Source of the DNA: Sphingomonas sp.
GTDB taxonomy: Bacteria > Pseudomonadota > Alphaproteobacteria > Sphingomonadales > Sphingomonadaceae
NCBI RefSeq assembly: GCF_019635455.1
Contig: NZ_JAHBZJ010000003.1
Location: 62,001-126,000 of the forward strand
DNA length: 64,000 nucleotides
Reading direction: 5' to 3'
In this document: in pieces, positions 39,840-48,204 of the stretch
How the letters are laid out: each line of letters begins with the position of its first letter
Position numbering within the stretch: position 1 is the stretch's first letter
Translations under genes and position numbers: made by a program
The notes under the pieces: generated by a model
Databases searched by the model: none
The model's input: only the letters and a program-made list of their open reading frames with translations
What the model was told of the DNA's origin: nothing

Positions 39840-41041
39840 ACGCCTCCCTTTTCAATGATGCGCAGGATGGTGAGCGCCGAAAGACCCGCCCGTTCGGCAA
39901 GGCTTTCGGGGATCAGGAATTCGTCCGCGCTGTGGATGGCGCCGCCACGCACGCCCATCGTATCGACGACCGGCACGCCGCAGGCGGCAATGTTGTTGCC
40001 GTCACACACCCCGCCGGTCGCCCGCCACGCGACGGGAATGTCGAGATCGGCGCCGGCCTGCCTGACCATGCCGAACAGGCGCTCGGCAGCCGGATCGATC
40101 GGCTTGGGCGGGCGGTTGAAGCCGCCATGGACGTGGACCTTCACGTCATGCGCGGACGCGACGGCGGCGACGGCATCCTCCACCGCCGAACCGGCGCGCG
40201 CGATCGCGTCGGCGGATGCGGGCCGGAAGTTGATGCGCAGGATTGCGAGGTCCGGGACGACATTGTTCGGCCCGCCACCCTCGATCCGGGCCGGGTTCAC
40301 CGACAGGCCGTCGCCCTTGATCGCCGCGAGCCGCAGGGCGAGATCGGCGGCGGCGACGATCGCGTTGCGACCCTCGTCGGGATTGCGGCCGGCATGCGCG
40401 CTGCGCCCATGGACGACGATCGAGAAATTGCCGGTGCCGCCACGCGCACCGGCCAGCGTTCCGTCGGGCAGGGCCGGCTCATAGGTGAGCGCCGCGGCCT
40501 TGCCGCGCGCCGCCTCCGCAATCAGCGCGGCGGACGCGAACGACCCGGTTTCCTCGTCCGAATTGATGACGACTTCATAACCGAAACGCGCGGGGTCCGC
40601 ATGCGCCTCCGCCGCATTCAGGGCGGCGAGCATGACCGCCAGGCCGCCCTTCATGTCGGCCGCGCCGGGTGCGTTCAGCCAGCCATTGTCCAGCCATGTC
40701 GCCTGCTGAAACGCATGGTCCGCCGCGAACACCGTATCCATATGCCCGGTGAACAGCATCTGCACCTGCGCTTCGGGCCGGACGCGCAGGTGAAGGTGAT
40801 GGCCATGGCCCACCGCGCGCGTCTCTCCCGCGCCATCGACGGCATCGACGGGCGCCGGATCGACGAGCCGAAGGTCACCGGGCAGGGTCGAAAAGGCGGC
40901 GGCGAGCAACTCGGCCATGCGCGCCAGTCCGGTCAGGTTACGCGTCCCGCTGTTGACCGCGACCCAGCGTTCGACCTGTTCCAGCATCGGGGCCGCGCGG
41001 GCGTGTTCGACGGCGGCGGCTTCGGTGGGGGAGAGGGGCAT
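39836..41041 (-). CDS. M20 family metallohydrolase, first gene of the ast operon
   Basis: 401 residues of the carboxypeptidase G2/ArgE-like M20 family. Zinc-site motifs are LFTGHMDTVFAADH, LNAPGAADMKGGLAVMLAAL (bridging Asp), NSDEETGSF (catalytic Glu) and the late IHSADEFLIPESLA (His). The insert dimerisation domain contains GRSAHAGRNPDEGRNAI. Family members cleave N-acyl amino acids. Position in front of astA-astB suggests it could remove succinate from succinylglutamate in place of AstE, or act on another acylated intermediate; this is inference. ATG start; the ribosome site is GAGAGGGG. Confidence 0.85.
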   Translation of the reverse strand: MPLSPTEAAAVEHARAAPMLEQVERWVAVNSGTRNLTGLARMAELLAAAFSTLPGDLRLVDPAPVDAVDGAGETRAVGHGHHLHLRVRPEAQVQMLFTGHMDTVFAADHAFQQATWLDNGWLNAPGAADMKGGLAVMLAALNAAEAHADPARFGYEVVINSDEETGSFASAALIAEAARGKAAALTYEPALPDGTLAGARGGTGNFSIVVHGRSAHAGRNPDEGRNAIVAAADLALRLAAIKGDGLSVNPARIEGGGPNNVVPDLAILRINFRPASADAIARAGSAVEDAVAAVASAHDVKVHVHGGFNRPPKPIDPAAERLFGMVRQAGADLDIPVAWRATGGVCDGNNIAACGVPVVDTMGVRGGAIHSADEFLIPESLAERAGLSALTILRIIEKGGV

Positions 41042-41120
41042 GGCGCGGGTCTATCGGCTCACGCCGCGCGGGTGAACCCCCTCGACCGCAAAAGTATCGA
41101 ATGTAACGATCGCCGATCGG

Positions 41121-42038
41121 TCAGAAGTCGATCAGCAGCGATGCGCGCGTCGTCGTATCGGTGTTGACGCGCGGTGCCGGCGGCGCGCTTTCATAGTTTA
41201 CGGCGTAGGACATCTGCGTCGAAAGCGGGCCGAACAGGCGCACGCGCAACGCGGTCTTGGTCTGGATCGTGCTGTTGTCGCTCTGCACATAGGCAGCGGC
41301 ATCCTGGCTGAAGGTGATGCCGCGCGTCAGCTTCCAGTCGAGGTCCAGCTTGCCGCGCACCGCCAGCTGGTTCTCGAGCATGCCGGACGTGTAGGCGGTG
41401 CGCCGATAGGCCGGGCCGACCTCCAGATCGAGCTTGACCTGCGGCGAGCGGATCGCCGTGTAGCCGCCACCGGCCGACAGCGAATAGCGTTCGTCAAAGC
41501 CGAGAAAGCGATCGCTCTCGAACATCGCGGCGCCATAGATATAGGCGCGGTCATCGATCTTGAAATTGGGTTCGTAGGCGGCGAGGTAGCGTTCGCGCAC
41601 CACGCGGCCCAGGCTCTCCTGATAATCGGCCTGGAGCTTCAGCTTGTGCCGCCAGCGCAGGGCCTCACGCTTCACGTCAAGTACGCCGGTAAGGCCCAGC
41701 GTGTCGGAATTGCCGGTGGTCAGATAGCCGCCCAGTTCGGCGCGCCCCTTCCACAGGTCGAGGAAGCTGGCCTCGCGCAATTTGCGTTCCGCCGCCTCCC
41801 GCCGTTCGCGCTTCCATGTACCGGCGGTCTTTTCGATTACCTCGCCGCTCGGTTTGTCGGCGGCCTTGGCATATTTGACGATCGCGGCGACCGCCCCTTC
41901 GTCGCCTGCCTTCATCGCGGCGTCGAGCATCGCCTGGACGGCGGGCGGCACTTCGGCAGGGGCGGGCTTTTCCCCGACCGCCTCATCGACATTGGCAAGC
42001 AGCAGGGGGGCGAGGAGGAGGGGGATCGTCCGGCGCAT
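41121..42038 (-). CDS. DUF481 outer-membrane beta-barrel protein
   Basis: 305 residues with a signal peptide (RRTIPLLLAPLLLANVDEAVG). A helical/charged segment (AMLDAAMKAGDEGAVAAIVKYAKAADKPSGEVIEKTAGTWKRERREAAERKLREA) precedes a C-terminal DUF481 domain of alternating beta strands: GRAELGGYLTTGNSDTLGLTGVLDVKRE, WRHKLKLQADYQES, YGAAMFESDRFLGFDERYSLSAGGGYTAI. It ends in a terminal Phe (ASLLIDF) as outer-membrane barrels do. Function unknown. The ATG at 42038 is chosen because it begins the signal peptide; an upstream in-frame ATG overlaps rppH. Confidence 0.88.
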   Translation of the reverse strand: MRRTIPLLLAPLLLANVDEAVGEKPAPAEVPPAVQAMLDAAMKAGDEGAVAAIVKYAKAADKPSGEVIEKTAGTWKRERREAAERKLREASFLDLWKGRAELGGYLTTGNSDTLGLTGVLDVKREALRWRHKLKLQADYQESLGRVVRERYLAAYEPNFKIDDRAYIYGAAMFESDRFLGFDERYSLSAGGGYTAIRSPQVKLDLEVGPAYRRTAYTSGMLENQLAVRGKLDLDWKLTRGITFSQDAAAYVQSDNSTIQTKTALRVRLFGPLSTQMSYAVNYESAPPAPRVNTDTTTRASLLIDF

Positions 42039-42076
42039 GGCGATCCGCCTAATGCGGCAATGCGGCAAAATCGAGA

Positions 42077-42577
42077 TCAATCCGACCGGGGCGCCGGCAA
42101 TCCCAGCGGTTCGGCGAAGATTTCGAGCAGCCTTACGTATAGATCGCGCTTGAACGGCACGATCACTTCAGGCAGCTCGCGCGGGTCGATCCAGCGCCAT
42201 GCGCGAAATTCGGGATGCGCGGTCGCGATGTCGATCGCATCGTCTCCGGCGGTCAGACGAAACAGATACCAGCGCTGCCGCTGGCCGCGCCACTGCCCCC
42301 GCCACACCTTGCCGATCAGATCGTCGGGCAGGTCGTATTGAAGTTCCTCGGGCGCGGCGGCGACGAATTCGACATGCGCACGCACGACGCCGGTTTCCTC
42401 CCACAGCTCGCGATAGGCGGCGTCGATCGCCTCCTCTCCCGGATCGATCCCACCCTGTGGCATCTGCCAGGCCTCCAGCGTGGAATCGAGCCGTTGACCG
42501 ACGAACACCTGTCCGTCGGCATTGACCAGCATCACCCCCGCGCACGGGCGATAGGGAAGGGCGGCAGTGCCGCTCAT
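42077..42577 (-). CDS. rppH: RNA pyrophosphohydrolase RppH
   Basis: 166 residues. The Nudix box GGIDPGEEAIDAAYRELWEETGV is complete, preceded by YRPCAGVMLVNADGQVFVGQRLDS and WQMPQGG. It ends with the RppH-typical W-x-x-P-x-x-L-P-E-V-I-V-P-F-K-R region (WIDPRELPEVIVPFKRDLYVRLL). It removes pyrophosphate from mRNA 5' ends and starts decay. The ATG overlaps the stop of the upstream HSL hydrolase gene (4 bases). Confidence 0.95.
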   Translation of the reverse strand: MSGTAALPYRPCAGVMLVNADGQVFVGQRLDSTLEAWQMPQGGIDPGEEAIDAAYRELWEETGVVRAHVEFVAAAPEELQYDLPDDLIGKVWRGQWRGQRQRWYLFRLTAGDDAIDIATAHPEFRAWRWIDPRELPEVIVPFKRDLYVRLLEIFAEPLGLPAPRSD

Positions 42578-43548
42578 GCCGCCGCCTGCACCATGACGCG
42601 ATTGGCCTCTGCCTCGGTCACCACATCGCGAAACGCCGCGAGCATGCCGGCGACGTCGCCCTGGCTCGACGGGATGACCCGGCGCAGCGTGACGAAGCCA
42701 TGGACATTGCCCACCGCCTCGCGGAACACCACGGGAATGCCGGCGCCGATCAACCCGGCGGCATAGGCCCGTCCCTGGTCGCGGATCGGGTCCAGGCCGG
42801 CGGTGACGATCACCGCCGGCGGCAGGCCAGCGAGACCGCCACCCCGCATCGGCGAGGCGCGGGGATGGGTCACGTCCGCGCGATAACAATCGTCGAACCA
42901 CTCCATGCTCCGGGCGGTCAGGACATAGCCTTCGCTGAACTGATCGTAGGAAGGGTAGGTGGTGCCGAGGTCGCTGGCCGGATAGATCAACAGCTGGGCG
43001 ATCACCGGCGTCGCCGCCGGCTTGTCGCGCAGATCGATGGCGGCCACGGCGGCAAGCTGCCCCCCCGCGCTGTCGCCCGCGACCGCGATCGACGTGACCG
43101 CAAGGCCGAGTTCGGCGGGGCTGGATGCAACCCAGCGCGCCGCCGCCTCCGCATCGTCCGACGCGGCCGGCCAGCGATGTTCGGGCGCGAGCCGATAATC
43201 GACCGAAACCACCGGCAGGTCGAGCATCCGGCTCATTTCCGCGGTGAACGCGGCATGGGTATCGATATCGCCGATAACGAATCCGCCACCGTGATAGAAA
43301 ACGACCACCGGTCCCGGCTCCCGTTTCTCGCGCACGTCGAACAGGCGGGCGGGGATCGTGCCGGCGGGGCCGGGAATCGCCAGATCGCGCACGGTGGCAA
43401 GTTCCGGGAGCGGCAGGTCCACCAGGTCCTTCATCGCGAGATATTGCGCGCGATAGGCGGCGGTTTCCGGCGGCCATTCGGGCTGTGGCATGGCCGCGAT
43501 CATATCGAGGAACGCGCGAACGTCGGGGCGGACGAACGGATCGGTCAA
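42574..43548 (-). CDS. HSL-family alpha/beta hydrolase (acetyl-esterase-like)
   Basis: 324 residues. It has the oxyanion motif VVVFYHGGGFVIGDIDTHAAF (HGGG), the nucleophile IAVAGDSAGGQLAAVAA (GDSAG), an acid in AGLDPIRDQGRAYAAGL (the DPxRD motif) and a late His in NVHGFVTL. Hormone-sensitive-lipase relatives hydrolyse short acyl esters. The likely start is TTG at 43548, seven bases after AGGAGA, giving the family-typical N-terminus TDPFVRPDVRAFLD; an ATG at 43578 lacks a ribosome site. The stop overlaps rppH. Confidence 0.88.
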   Translation of the reverse strand: MTDPFVRPDVRAFLDMIAAMPQPEWPPETAAYRAQYLAMKDLVDLPLPELATVRDLAIPGPAGTIPARLFDVREKREPGPVVVFYHGGGFVIGDIDTHAAFTAEMSRMLDLPVVSVDYRLAPEHRWPAASDDAEAAARWVASSPAELGLAVTSIAVAGDSAGGQLAAVAAIDLRDKPAATPVIAQLLIYPASDLGTTYPSYDQFSEGYVLTARSMEWFDDCYRADVTHPRASPMRGGGLAGLPPAVIVTAGLDPIRDQGRAYAAGLIGAGIPVVFREAVGNVHGFVTLRRVIPSSQGDVAGMLAAFRDVVTEAEANRVMVQAAA

Positions 43549-43870
43549 GGCAGCGTCTCCTGTTGGTGCGGCGCGCATTTAGGCGCGCGCCGGGGCGTTC
43601 GTCCACTGCATCGAAACCCGCGCTTTCGCGACAGAAAAGAAGAAATGCCGCTGTGCATTGCGCAATTGTGATGCTAAGGGCGCGCCATGTTTCGAAAACG
43701 CACCATTACCGCCGCCCGGATCGCGCCGCGCTGAACGCGTGGGCGCGGGGGCCGGGCCGTCGCGACGAAACACCTTTTTTGGCGCGCCGCCGGGCCGCCT
43801 TATCCTTCACCGAAAAACGACCAGATGGCTGCCCGGAGACGGGCGCCATGCCGCATGAAAGGGTCTAGCA
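43549..43870. other. Gap before asd without a clear gene
   Basis: 322 bases between the divergent HSL hydrolase and asd. It holds a 15-codon ATG frame at 43687 (reads FRKRTITAARIAPR) followed by a stop, then GC-rich sequence with a run of T at about 43775-43780. I see no convincing promoter pair or riboswitch. The asd ribosome site AAAGGG is at the right edge. Confidence 0.4.
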
Positions 43871-44896
43871 ATGGGTTACCGTGTCGTAGTCGCCGGCGCC
43901 ACCGGCAATGTCGGTCGCGAGATGCTCGCGATCCTCGCCGAGCGTGAATTTCCGCTGGACGACCTGGCGGTCGTCGCCTCGTCGCGCTCGACCGGCGACA
44001 TGGTCGATTTCGGTGAGACGGGGAAACAGTACAAGATCCAGAATATCGAGCATTTCGACCCGACGGGATGGGACATGGCGCTGTTCGCGATCGGGAGCGA
44101 CGCGACGAAGGTCCATGCCCCGCGCTTCGCGGCTGCCGGTTGCACGGTGATCGACAACAGCTCGCTGTACCGCATGGATCCCGACGTGCCGCTGATCGTG
44201 CCGGAAGTGAATCCGGAGGCGATTGCCGGCTACAAGGCGAAGAACATCATCGCCAACCCCAATTGCTCCACCGCGCAGATGGTGGTCGCGCTCAAGCCGC
44301 TCCACGATGCGGCGGGGGTGAAGCGCGTCGTCGTCTCGACCTACCAGTCGGTGTCCGGCGCCGGCAAGGCGGGGATGGACGAGCTGTTCGAACAGTCCCG
44401 CAACATCTTTGTCGGCGATCAGGCGGAACCGAAGAAGTTCACCAAGCAGATCGCGTTCAACGTGATCCCGCACATCGACAGCTTCCTGGAGGATGGCTCC
44501 ACCAAGGAAGAGTGGAAGATGGTGGTCGAGACCAAGAAGATCCTGGATCCGAAGGTGAAGGTGATCGCGACCTGTGTGCGCGTGCCGGTGTTCGTCGGCC
44601 ATAGCGAAGCGGTTCATGTCGAACTCGAGCGCGAACTCTCGGCCGAGGACGCGCAGAAGATCTTGCGCGAGGCGCCGGGCGTCATGCTGGTCGATAAGCG
44701 CGAGGACGGCGGATATGTGACGCCCGTCGAATGCGTCGGCGACTATGCGACGTTCGTCAGCCGCGTGCGCGACGATCCGACGGTAGATAACGGCCTGGCC
44801 TTCTGGTGCGTCAGCGACAATCTGCGCAAGGGCGCGGCGCTGAACGCGGTGCAGATCGCCGAACTGCTGGGCCGCACTCAGCTCAAAAAGGGGTAG
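43871..44896 (+). CDS. asd: Aspartate-semialdehyde dehydrogenase
   Basis: 341 residues. It reduces aspartyl phosphate to the semialdehyde for lysine/diaminopimelate, threonine and methionine synthesis. It has the N-terminal NADP loop VVAGATGNVGREML, the catalytic Cys in KNIIANPNCSTAQMVVAL, SVSGAGKAGMDEL, the substrate His region ATCVRVPVFVGHSEAVHVELE, and C-terminal DNLRKGAALNAVQIAELL. AAAGGG lies 7 bases before the ATG. A hairpin follows the stop. Confidence 0.97.
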   Translation: MGYRVVVAGATGNVGREMLAILAEREFPLDDLAVVASSRSTGDMVDFGETGKQYKIQNIEHFDPTGWDMALFAIGSDATKVHAPRFAAAGCTVIDNSSLYRMDPDVPLIVPEVNPEAIAGYKAKNIIANPNCSTAQMVVALKPLHDAAGVKRVVVSTYQSVSGAGKAGMDELFEQSRNIFVGDQAEPKKFTKQIAFNVIPHIDSFLEDGSTKEEWKMVVETKKILDPKVKVIATCVRVPVFVGHSEAVHVELERELSAEDAQKILREAPGVMLVDKREDGGYVTPVECVGDYATFVSRVRDDPTVDNGLAFWCVSDNLRKGAALNAVQIAELLGRTQLKKG

Positions 44897-44907
44897 GAGT
44901 GCGGATC

Positions 44908-44932
44908 GGGCGACCGCGCAACACGGTCGCCC
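44908..44932. terminator. Hairpin between convergent asd and emrB
   Basis: A perfect 9-bp stem (44908-44916 with 44924-44932) and a 7-base loop lie between the two stop codons. No T-tract follows in either direction, so its strength as an intrinsic terminator is doubtful. Confidence 0.5.
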
Positions 44933-44942
44933 GCCTCCGTCA

Positions 44943-46532
44943 TCAATGCCCGGCGGCGGCGGGGTCGCTGGAAAGCGGCGCGCTGGGCTTCTGCATGAAC
45001 AGCACCAGCGGGATGGAACAGGCGGTGACGATCATCATCGCCTTGAAGTCGTCCAGATACGCGATCATCGCGGCCTGCCGCGTCACCTCCGCATTGGCGA
45101 TGGCGAGGATGACATCACTGGCGCCGCCCAGATTGGAGAGCAGGCCGGGGTCGAGCGTCTGGAGCCGCTCCACCGTCAGGGTCGATCCGATATCGGCATG
45201 GCTCACCTGGATGCCGCGGGCGAGGATCGTCGTCACCGCCGAAATGCCGATCGACGCGCCGATGCTGCGGAACAGGTTCAGGAGGCTCGCGCCCTCGGTC
45301 CGGTGCTCCGGCGCCAACGTGGCGAACGCCATGCCGTTCAGCGGCATGAAGATGAGGCCCATTCCCAGACCCTGGATGAAGCCGGAGATGACGAAATGGT
45401 CCGCGCCCATTTCCAAGGTCCAGCGGGTCATGTCGTAAAGCGACCAGGCCGCGAGGAAAAAGCCGAACGCCACGGAAATGCGCGGATCCAGCCCACGCGC
45501 GATCAGCCGGGCGGAGAGCGCCATCGTGATCAGCACCCCGACCCCGCGTGGCATCAGCAACAGGCCGGTATCGACGACCGGATAGCCATAGAGCGTCTGG
45601 AGCATCGGCGGCAGCAGCGCCATCGTCGCCATCATCACCACGCCCACCACCAGCATGAAGGCGAGGGCGGTGACCAGGTTCCGGTTGCGCCACATCGCGC
45701 GATCGAACATCGGATTCTTGCCCAGCGCCAGATGCACGATGAACATCCAGATCGCGGCACCCGCAATGATCATTTCAACCCAGATTTCGGTCGATCCGAA
45801 CCAGTCCTCCCCCTGTCCGCGGTCGAGCATCAGCTGGAGCGCGCCGATCCCGATCGCCAGAAGGGAAAAGCCAAAGACGTCGAAATCGCGTTTCCGGGTC
45901 GGCCGGCTGGGCAACAGCCACCAGAGGATGACGATGCAGACCACCCCGACGGGCAGGTTGACATAGAACACCCAGCGCCAGTTGAAATTGTCGGTCAGCC
46001 ATCCGCCGAGCACCGGACCCAGGATCGGGCCGATCATGATGCCCATGCCCCAGATCGCCATCGCCCGAGGCTGGTCCCTTGGCGCGTTGATGTCGAGCAT
46101 CACCGTCTGGCTGAGCGGGTTGAGGAACGCGGCCGACACGCCTTGCAGAATGCGGAACAGCACCATCTCTTCCAGGCTCTGCGCAGTGCCGCACAGCGCC
46201 GATGCGATGATGAAGCCGACGGTCGAGAACAGGAACAGGTTGCGCGATCCGATCCGGTCGGAAATCCATCCGGTGATCGGGATCGCGATCGCCGATGCGA
46301 CGATATAGCTGGTCAGGACCCAGGTGATCGTGTCCGCGGTCGCGCCAAGCGCGGTCTGCATATGGGGCAGCGCGACATTGGCGATCGTCGTGTCGAGGAT
46401 CTGCATCAGCGTCGCGAGCATGACGCCGACGGTCAGCAGCCCCTTGTTCCGAACCGGCAGGGACGCGCCGCCGGCATCGACGGCCGCCGGCGCCGGCCCG
46501 CGCGGCCGTGCGGATGCGGCGGAACTCGCCAT
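44943..46532 (-). CDS. emrB: DHA2 family MFS drug exporter (EmrB-like)
   Basis: 529 residues with 14 predicted membrane helices. Family motifs are LLTVGVMLATLMQILDTTIANVALPHMQTAL (motif D1), WISDRIGSRNLFLFSTVGFIIASALCG (motif A), and GPILGPVLGGWLTDNFNWRWVFYVNLPVGVV (motif C, typical of drug/H+ antiporters). It forms the inner-membrane part of a tripartite pump with the adjacent EmrA-like adaptor and probably an outer-membrane TolC protein. It is the last gene of a marR-emrA-emrB unit; the emrA stop lies 1 base upstream. Confidence 0.93.
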   Translation of the reverse strand: MASSAASARPRGPAPAAVDAGGASLPVRNKGLLTVGVMLATLMQILDTTIANVALPHMQTALGATADTITWVLTSYIVASAIAIPITGWISDRIGSRNLFLFSTVGFIIASALCGTAQSLEEMVLFRILQGVSAAFLNPLSQTVMLDINAPRDQPRAMAIWGMGIMIGPILGPVLGGWLTDNFNWRWVFYVNLPVGVVCIVILWWLLPSRPTRKRDFDVFGFSLLAIGIGALQLMLDRGQGEDWFGSTEIWVEMIIAGAAIWMFIVHLALGKNPMFDRAMWRNRNLVTALAFMLVVGVVMMATMALLPPMLQTLYGYPVVDTGLLLMPRGVGVLITMALSARLIARGLDPRISVAFGFFLAAWSLYDMTRWTLEMGADHFVISGFIQGLGMGLIFMPLNGMAFATLAPEHRTEGASLLNLFRSIGASIGISAVTTILARGIQVSHADIGSTLTVERLQTLDPGLLSNLGGASDVILAIANAEVTRQAAMIAYLDDFKAMMIVTACSIPLVLFMQKPSAPLSSDPAAAGH

Positions 46533-46533
46533 C

Positions 46534-47637
46534 TTATTTGCCGCTGATATCGACGGTGACGTCGGCCGACAGACCGGCGATCAACTGGCGCGGACTCTGT
46601 TCATCGATCGCGATGCGCACCGGCACGCGCTGGGTCACCTTCACCCAGTTCCCGTTCGCATTCTGGGCCGGGAGCACCGACGTTTCCGAACCGGTCTGCG
46701 ACCCGATCGATGCGACATGCCCCTTCAGCTTGAGGTCGGGATACGCGTCGAACCTGATTTCGGCGGGCTGACCGACGCGCATCTTGTTGAGGTCGGTCTC
46801 CTTGAAATTGGCCTCGATCCAGGCGCCGTTCGAACGCACGATGGTGACGGCGGGCAGCCCGGTCATCATCATCTGTCCCACCTGCAACCGATCGGCCTGG
46901 CTGACGATGCCGGCGACGGGGGCGCGGCGCTCGGCCCTGCTCAAGTCCAGCTGGGCCTTGGCGCGCTGCGCCCGGGCGGCGGCGATCGCGGGACTGACGC
47001 CCGGAACCGCGCTGCCGCTCGACAGCTTGGCCTTTGCCTCCTCGGCGGTCGACACGGCGCTCTGGTAGCTTGCCCGCGCCTGTTCGACCGCGTGCTGCGC
47101 CTGTTCGTAGCGCGCGCGCGTCGTGAAGCCGCGCGCCATCAGGGCCTTTTGCCGGTCGAAATCCTCCTGCGCAGAGGCGATCCGGTCCTTTGCGGCCTGG
47201 ATGTCGGCGCCGGTGCCGGCATAATTTGCCTGAAGCGTGGTCACCTGAACCTGCGCATTCGCGATCGCGGCGTCGGCCTGTGCGACGGCGATGCGGTAGG
47301 GTTCGGGATCGATCCGGAACAGCAGGTCGCCGGCCTTCACCTTCTGGTTTTCCTTGACCGCCACTTCGACGATCCGGCCCGCGACGTCGCTGGCGACCGA
47401 AACCTTGTCCTGCTGAACATAGGCATTGTCGGTCGATACCGTGCCGCCCGAAAATGCCCACCAGAGGGCAATCGCGGCGATCACCACGGCCGGCACGCCG
47501 AACATCAGCACTGGACGCAGCCAGCGGCGACGCGTCTGTTCAGCCGCGGGCGCGGCCGCGGTCGTGTCGCTCGACACGTCGTTGGTGCCGATTTCGATGG
47601 CGGTCGCCGACCGGACCTTCGGATCTGCGTCAGCCAT
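46534..47637 (-). CDS. emrA: HlyD/EmrA family periplasmic adaptor
   Basis: 367 residues. One N-terminal membrane helix (RPVLMFGVPAVVIAAIALWWAFSG) is followed by the biotinyl-lipoyl-like half-motif VSTDNAYVQQDKVSVASDVAGRIVEVAVKENQKVKAGDLLFRID, a long helical hairpin (AIANAQVQVTTLQANYAGTGADIQAAKDRIASAQEDFDRQKAL region), and the barrel domain RAPVAGIVSQADRLQVGQMMMTG. It links EmrB to an outer-membrane channel. The ATG overlaps the marR stop by 8 bases, so translation is probably coupled; the open frame extends upstream into marR without meaning. Confidence 0.94.
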   Translation of the reverse strand: MADADPKVRSATAIEIGTNDVSSDTTAAAPAAEQTRRRWLRPVLMFGVPAVVIAAIALWWAFSGGTVSTDNAYVQQDKVSVASDVAGRIVEVAVKENQKVKAGDLLFRIDPEPYRIAVAQADAAIANAQVQVTTLQANYAGTGADIQAAKDRIASAQEDFDRQKALMARGFTTRARYEQAQHAVEQARASYQSAVSTAEEAKAKLSSGSAVPGVSPAIAAARAQRAKAQLDLSRAERRAPVAGIVSQADRLQVGQMMMTGLPAVTIVRSNGAWIEANFKETDLNKMRVGQPAEIRFDAYPDLKLKGHVASIGSQTGSETSVLPAQNANGNWVKVTQRVPVRIAIDEQSPRQLIAGLSADVTVDISGK

Positions 47638-48076
47638 TTGCGGCCTCCCTTTGCATTTCGGGCGCGCTGAGGTTTGCGCGGATTTGTTCGAGCGAGCGCA
47701 GCAGGCGCCGCTGATCGTCTGGCGAAATCCCGATGAGCATTTCATCGAGCATCGAATCGCCCAGGTCGCGCAGTTGCGCGAGCAGCGGCTGCGCCGCATC
47801 GGTGAGGTGGATGCGCCATGCGCGGCGATCGGCCGGATCCCGGCGACGCTCGACCAGCCCGGCCTCCTCCAGCCGGTCGATCATTCGTGCCAGGGTGATC
47901 GGTTCGACCTCCAGCAGGTCGGCGAGCGTCCCCTGATTGCTGCCTTCGTGCCGGGTAAGGATTTTCAGTGTGCGCCATTGCGCGCGGGTAACGCCGATCC
48001 GGCGCGCGCGCAGGTCGAATTCGCGCCGCAGCAGGCGCGAAACATCGCCGATCAGAAAGCCGAGAGTGTCACTCAT
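47630..48076 (-). CDS. MarR family transcriptional regulator
   Basis: 148 residues. The winged helix is typical: GVTRAQWRTLKILTRHEGSNQGTLADLLEVEPITLARMIDRLEEAGLVERRRDPADRRAWRIHLTD region, with the DxRxxxxxLT wing. It is the first gene of the emrAB operon and most likely represses it, releasing DNA on binding a small phenolic or drug ligand. An inverted repeat 9 bases before its ATG overlaps the probable -10 box, consistent with autorepression. Confidence 0.92.
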   Translation of the reverse strand: MSDTLGFLIGDVSRLLRREFDLRARRIGVTRAQWRTLKILTRHEGSNQGTLADLLEVEPITLARMIDRLEEAGLVERRRDPADRRAWRIHLTDAAQPLLAQLRDLGDSMLDEMLIGISPDDQRRLLRSLEQIRANLSAPEMQREAANG

Positions 48077-48084
48077 GGCGCGCG

Positions 48085-48130
48085 ATATAATGAGCGTGCT
48101 TATATATTGCTATACACATCAGTTGCAAAG
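48085..48130 (-). promoter_or_regulatory. Promoter and inverted-repeat operator of marR-emrAB
   Basis: ATATAA (48085-48090) and TTATAT (48100-48105) form an inverted repeat with a 9-base spacer. On the minus strand a -35 TTGCAA lies about 17 bases before TATA-rich sequence that overlaps the right arm, so a bound repressor would cover the promoter. Confidence 0.55.
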
Positions 48131-48204
48131 CGCGACTTTTTGGTTGCGTTTCATGCAATCGTACGGGGGTTTTCTGCACATCCCAAACGCGGCATGACCG
48201 GCCG

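Noticed and set aside
43579..43773. 64-codon minus-strand frame in the gap before asd
   Set aside because: No ribosome site, Arg/Ala-rich random composition and no recognisable feature.
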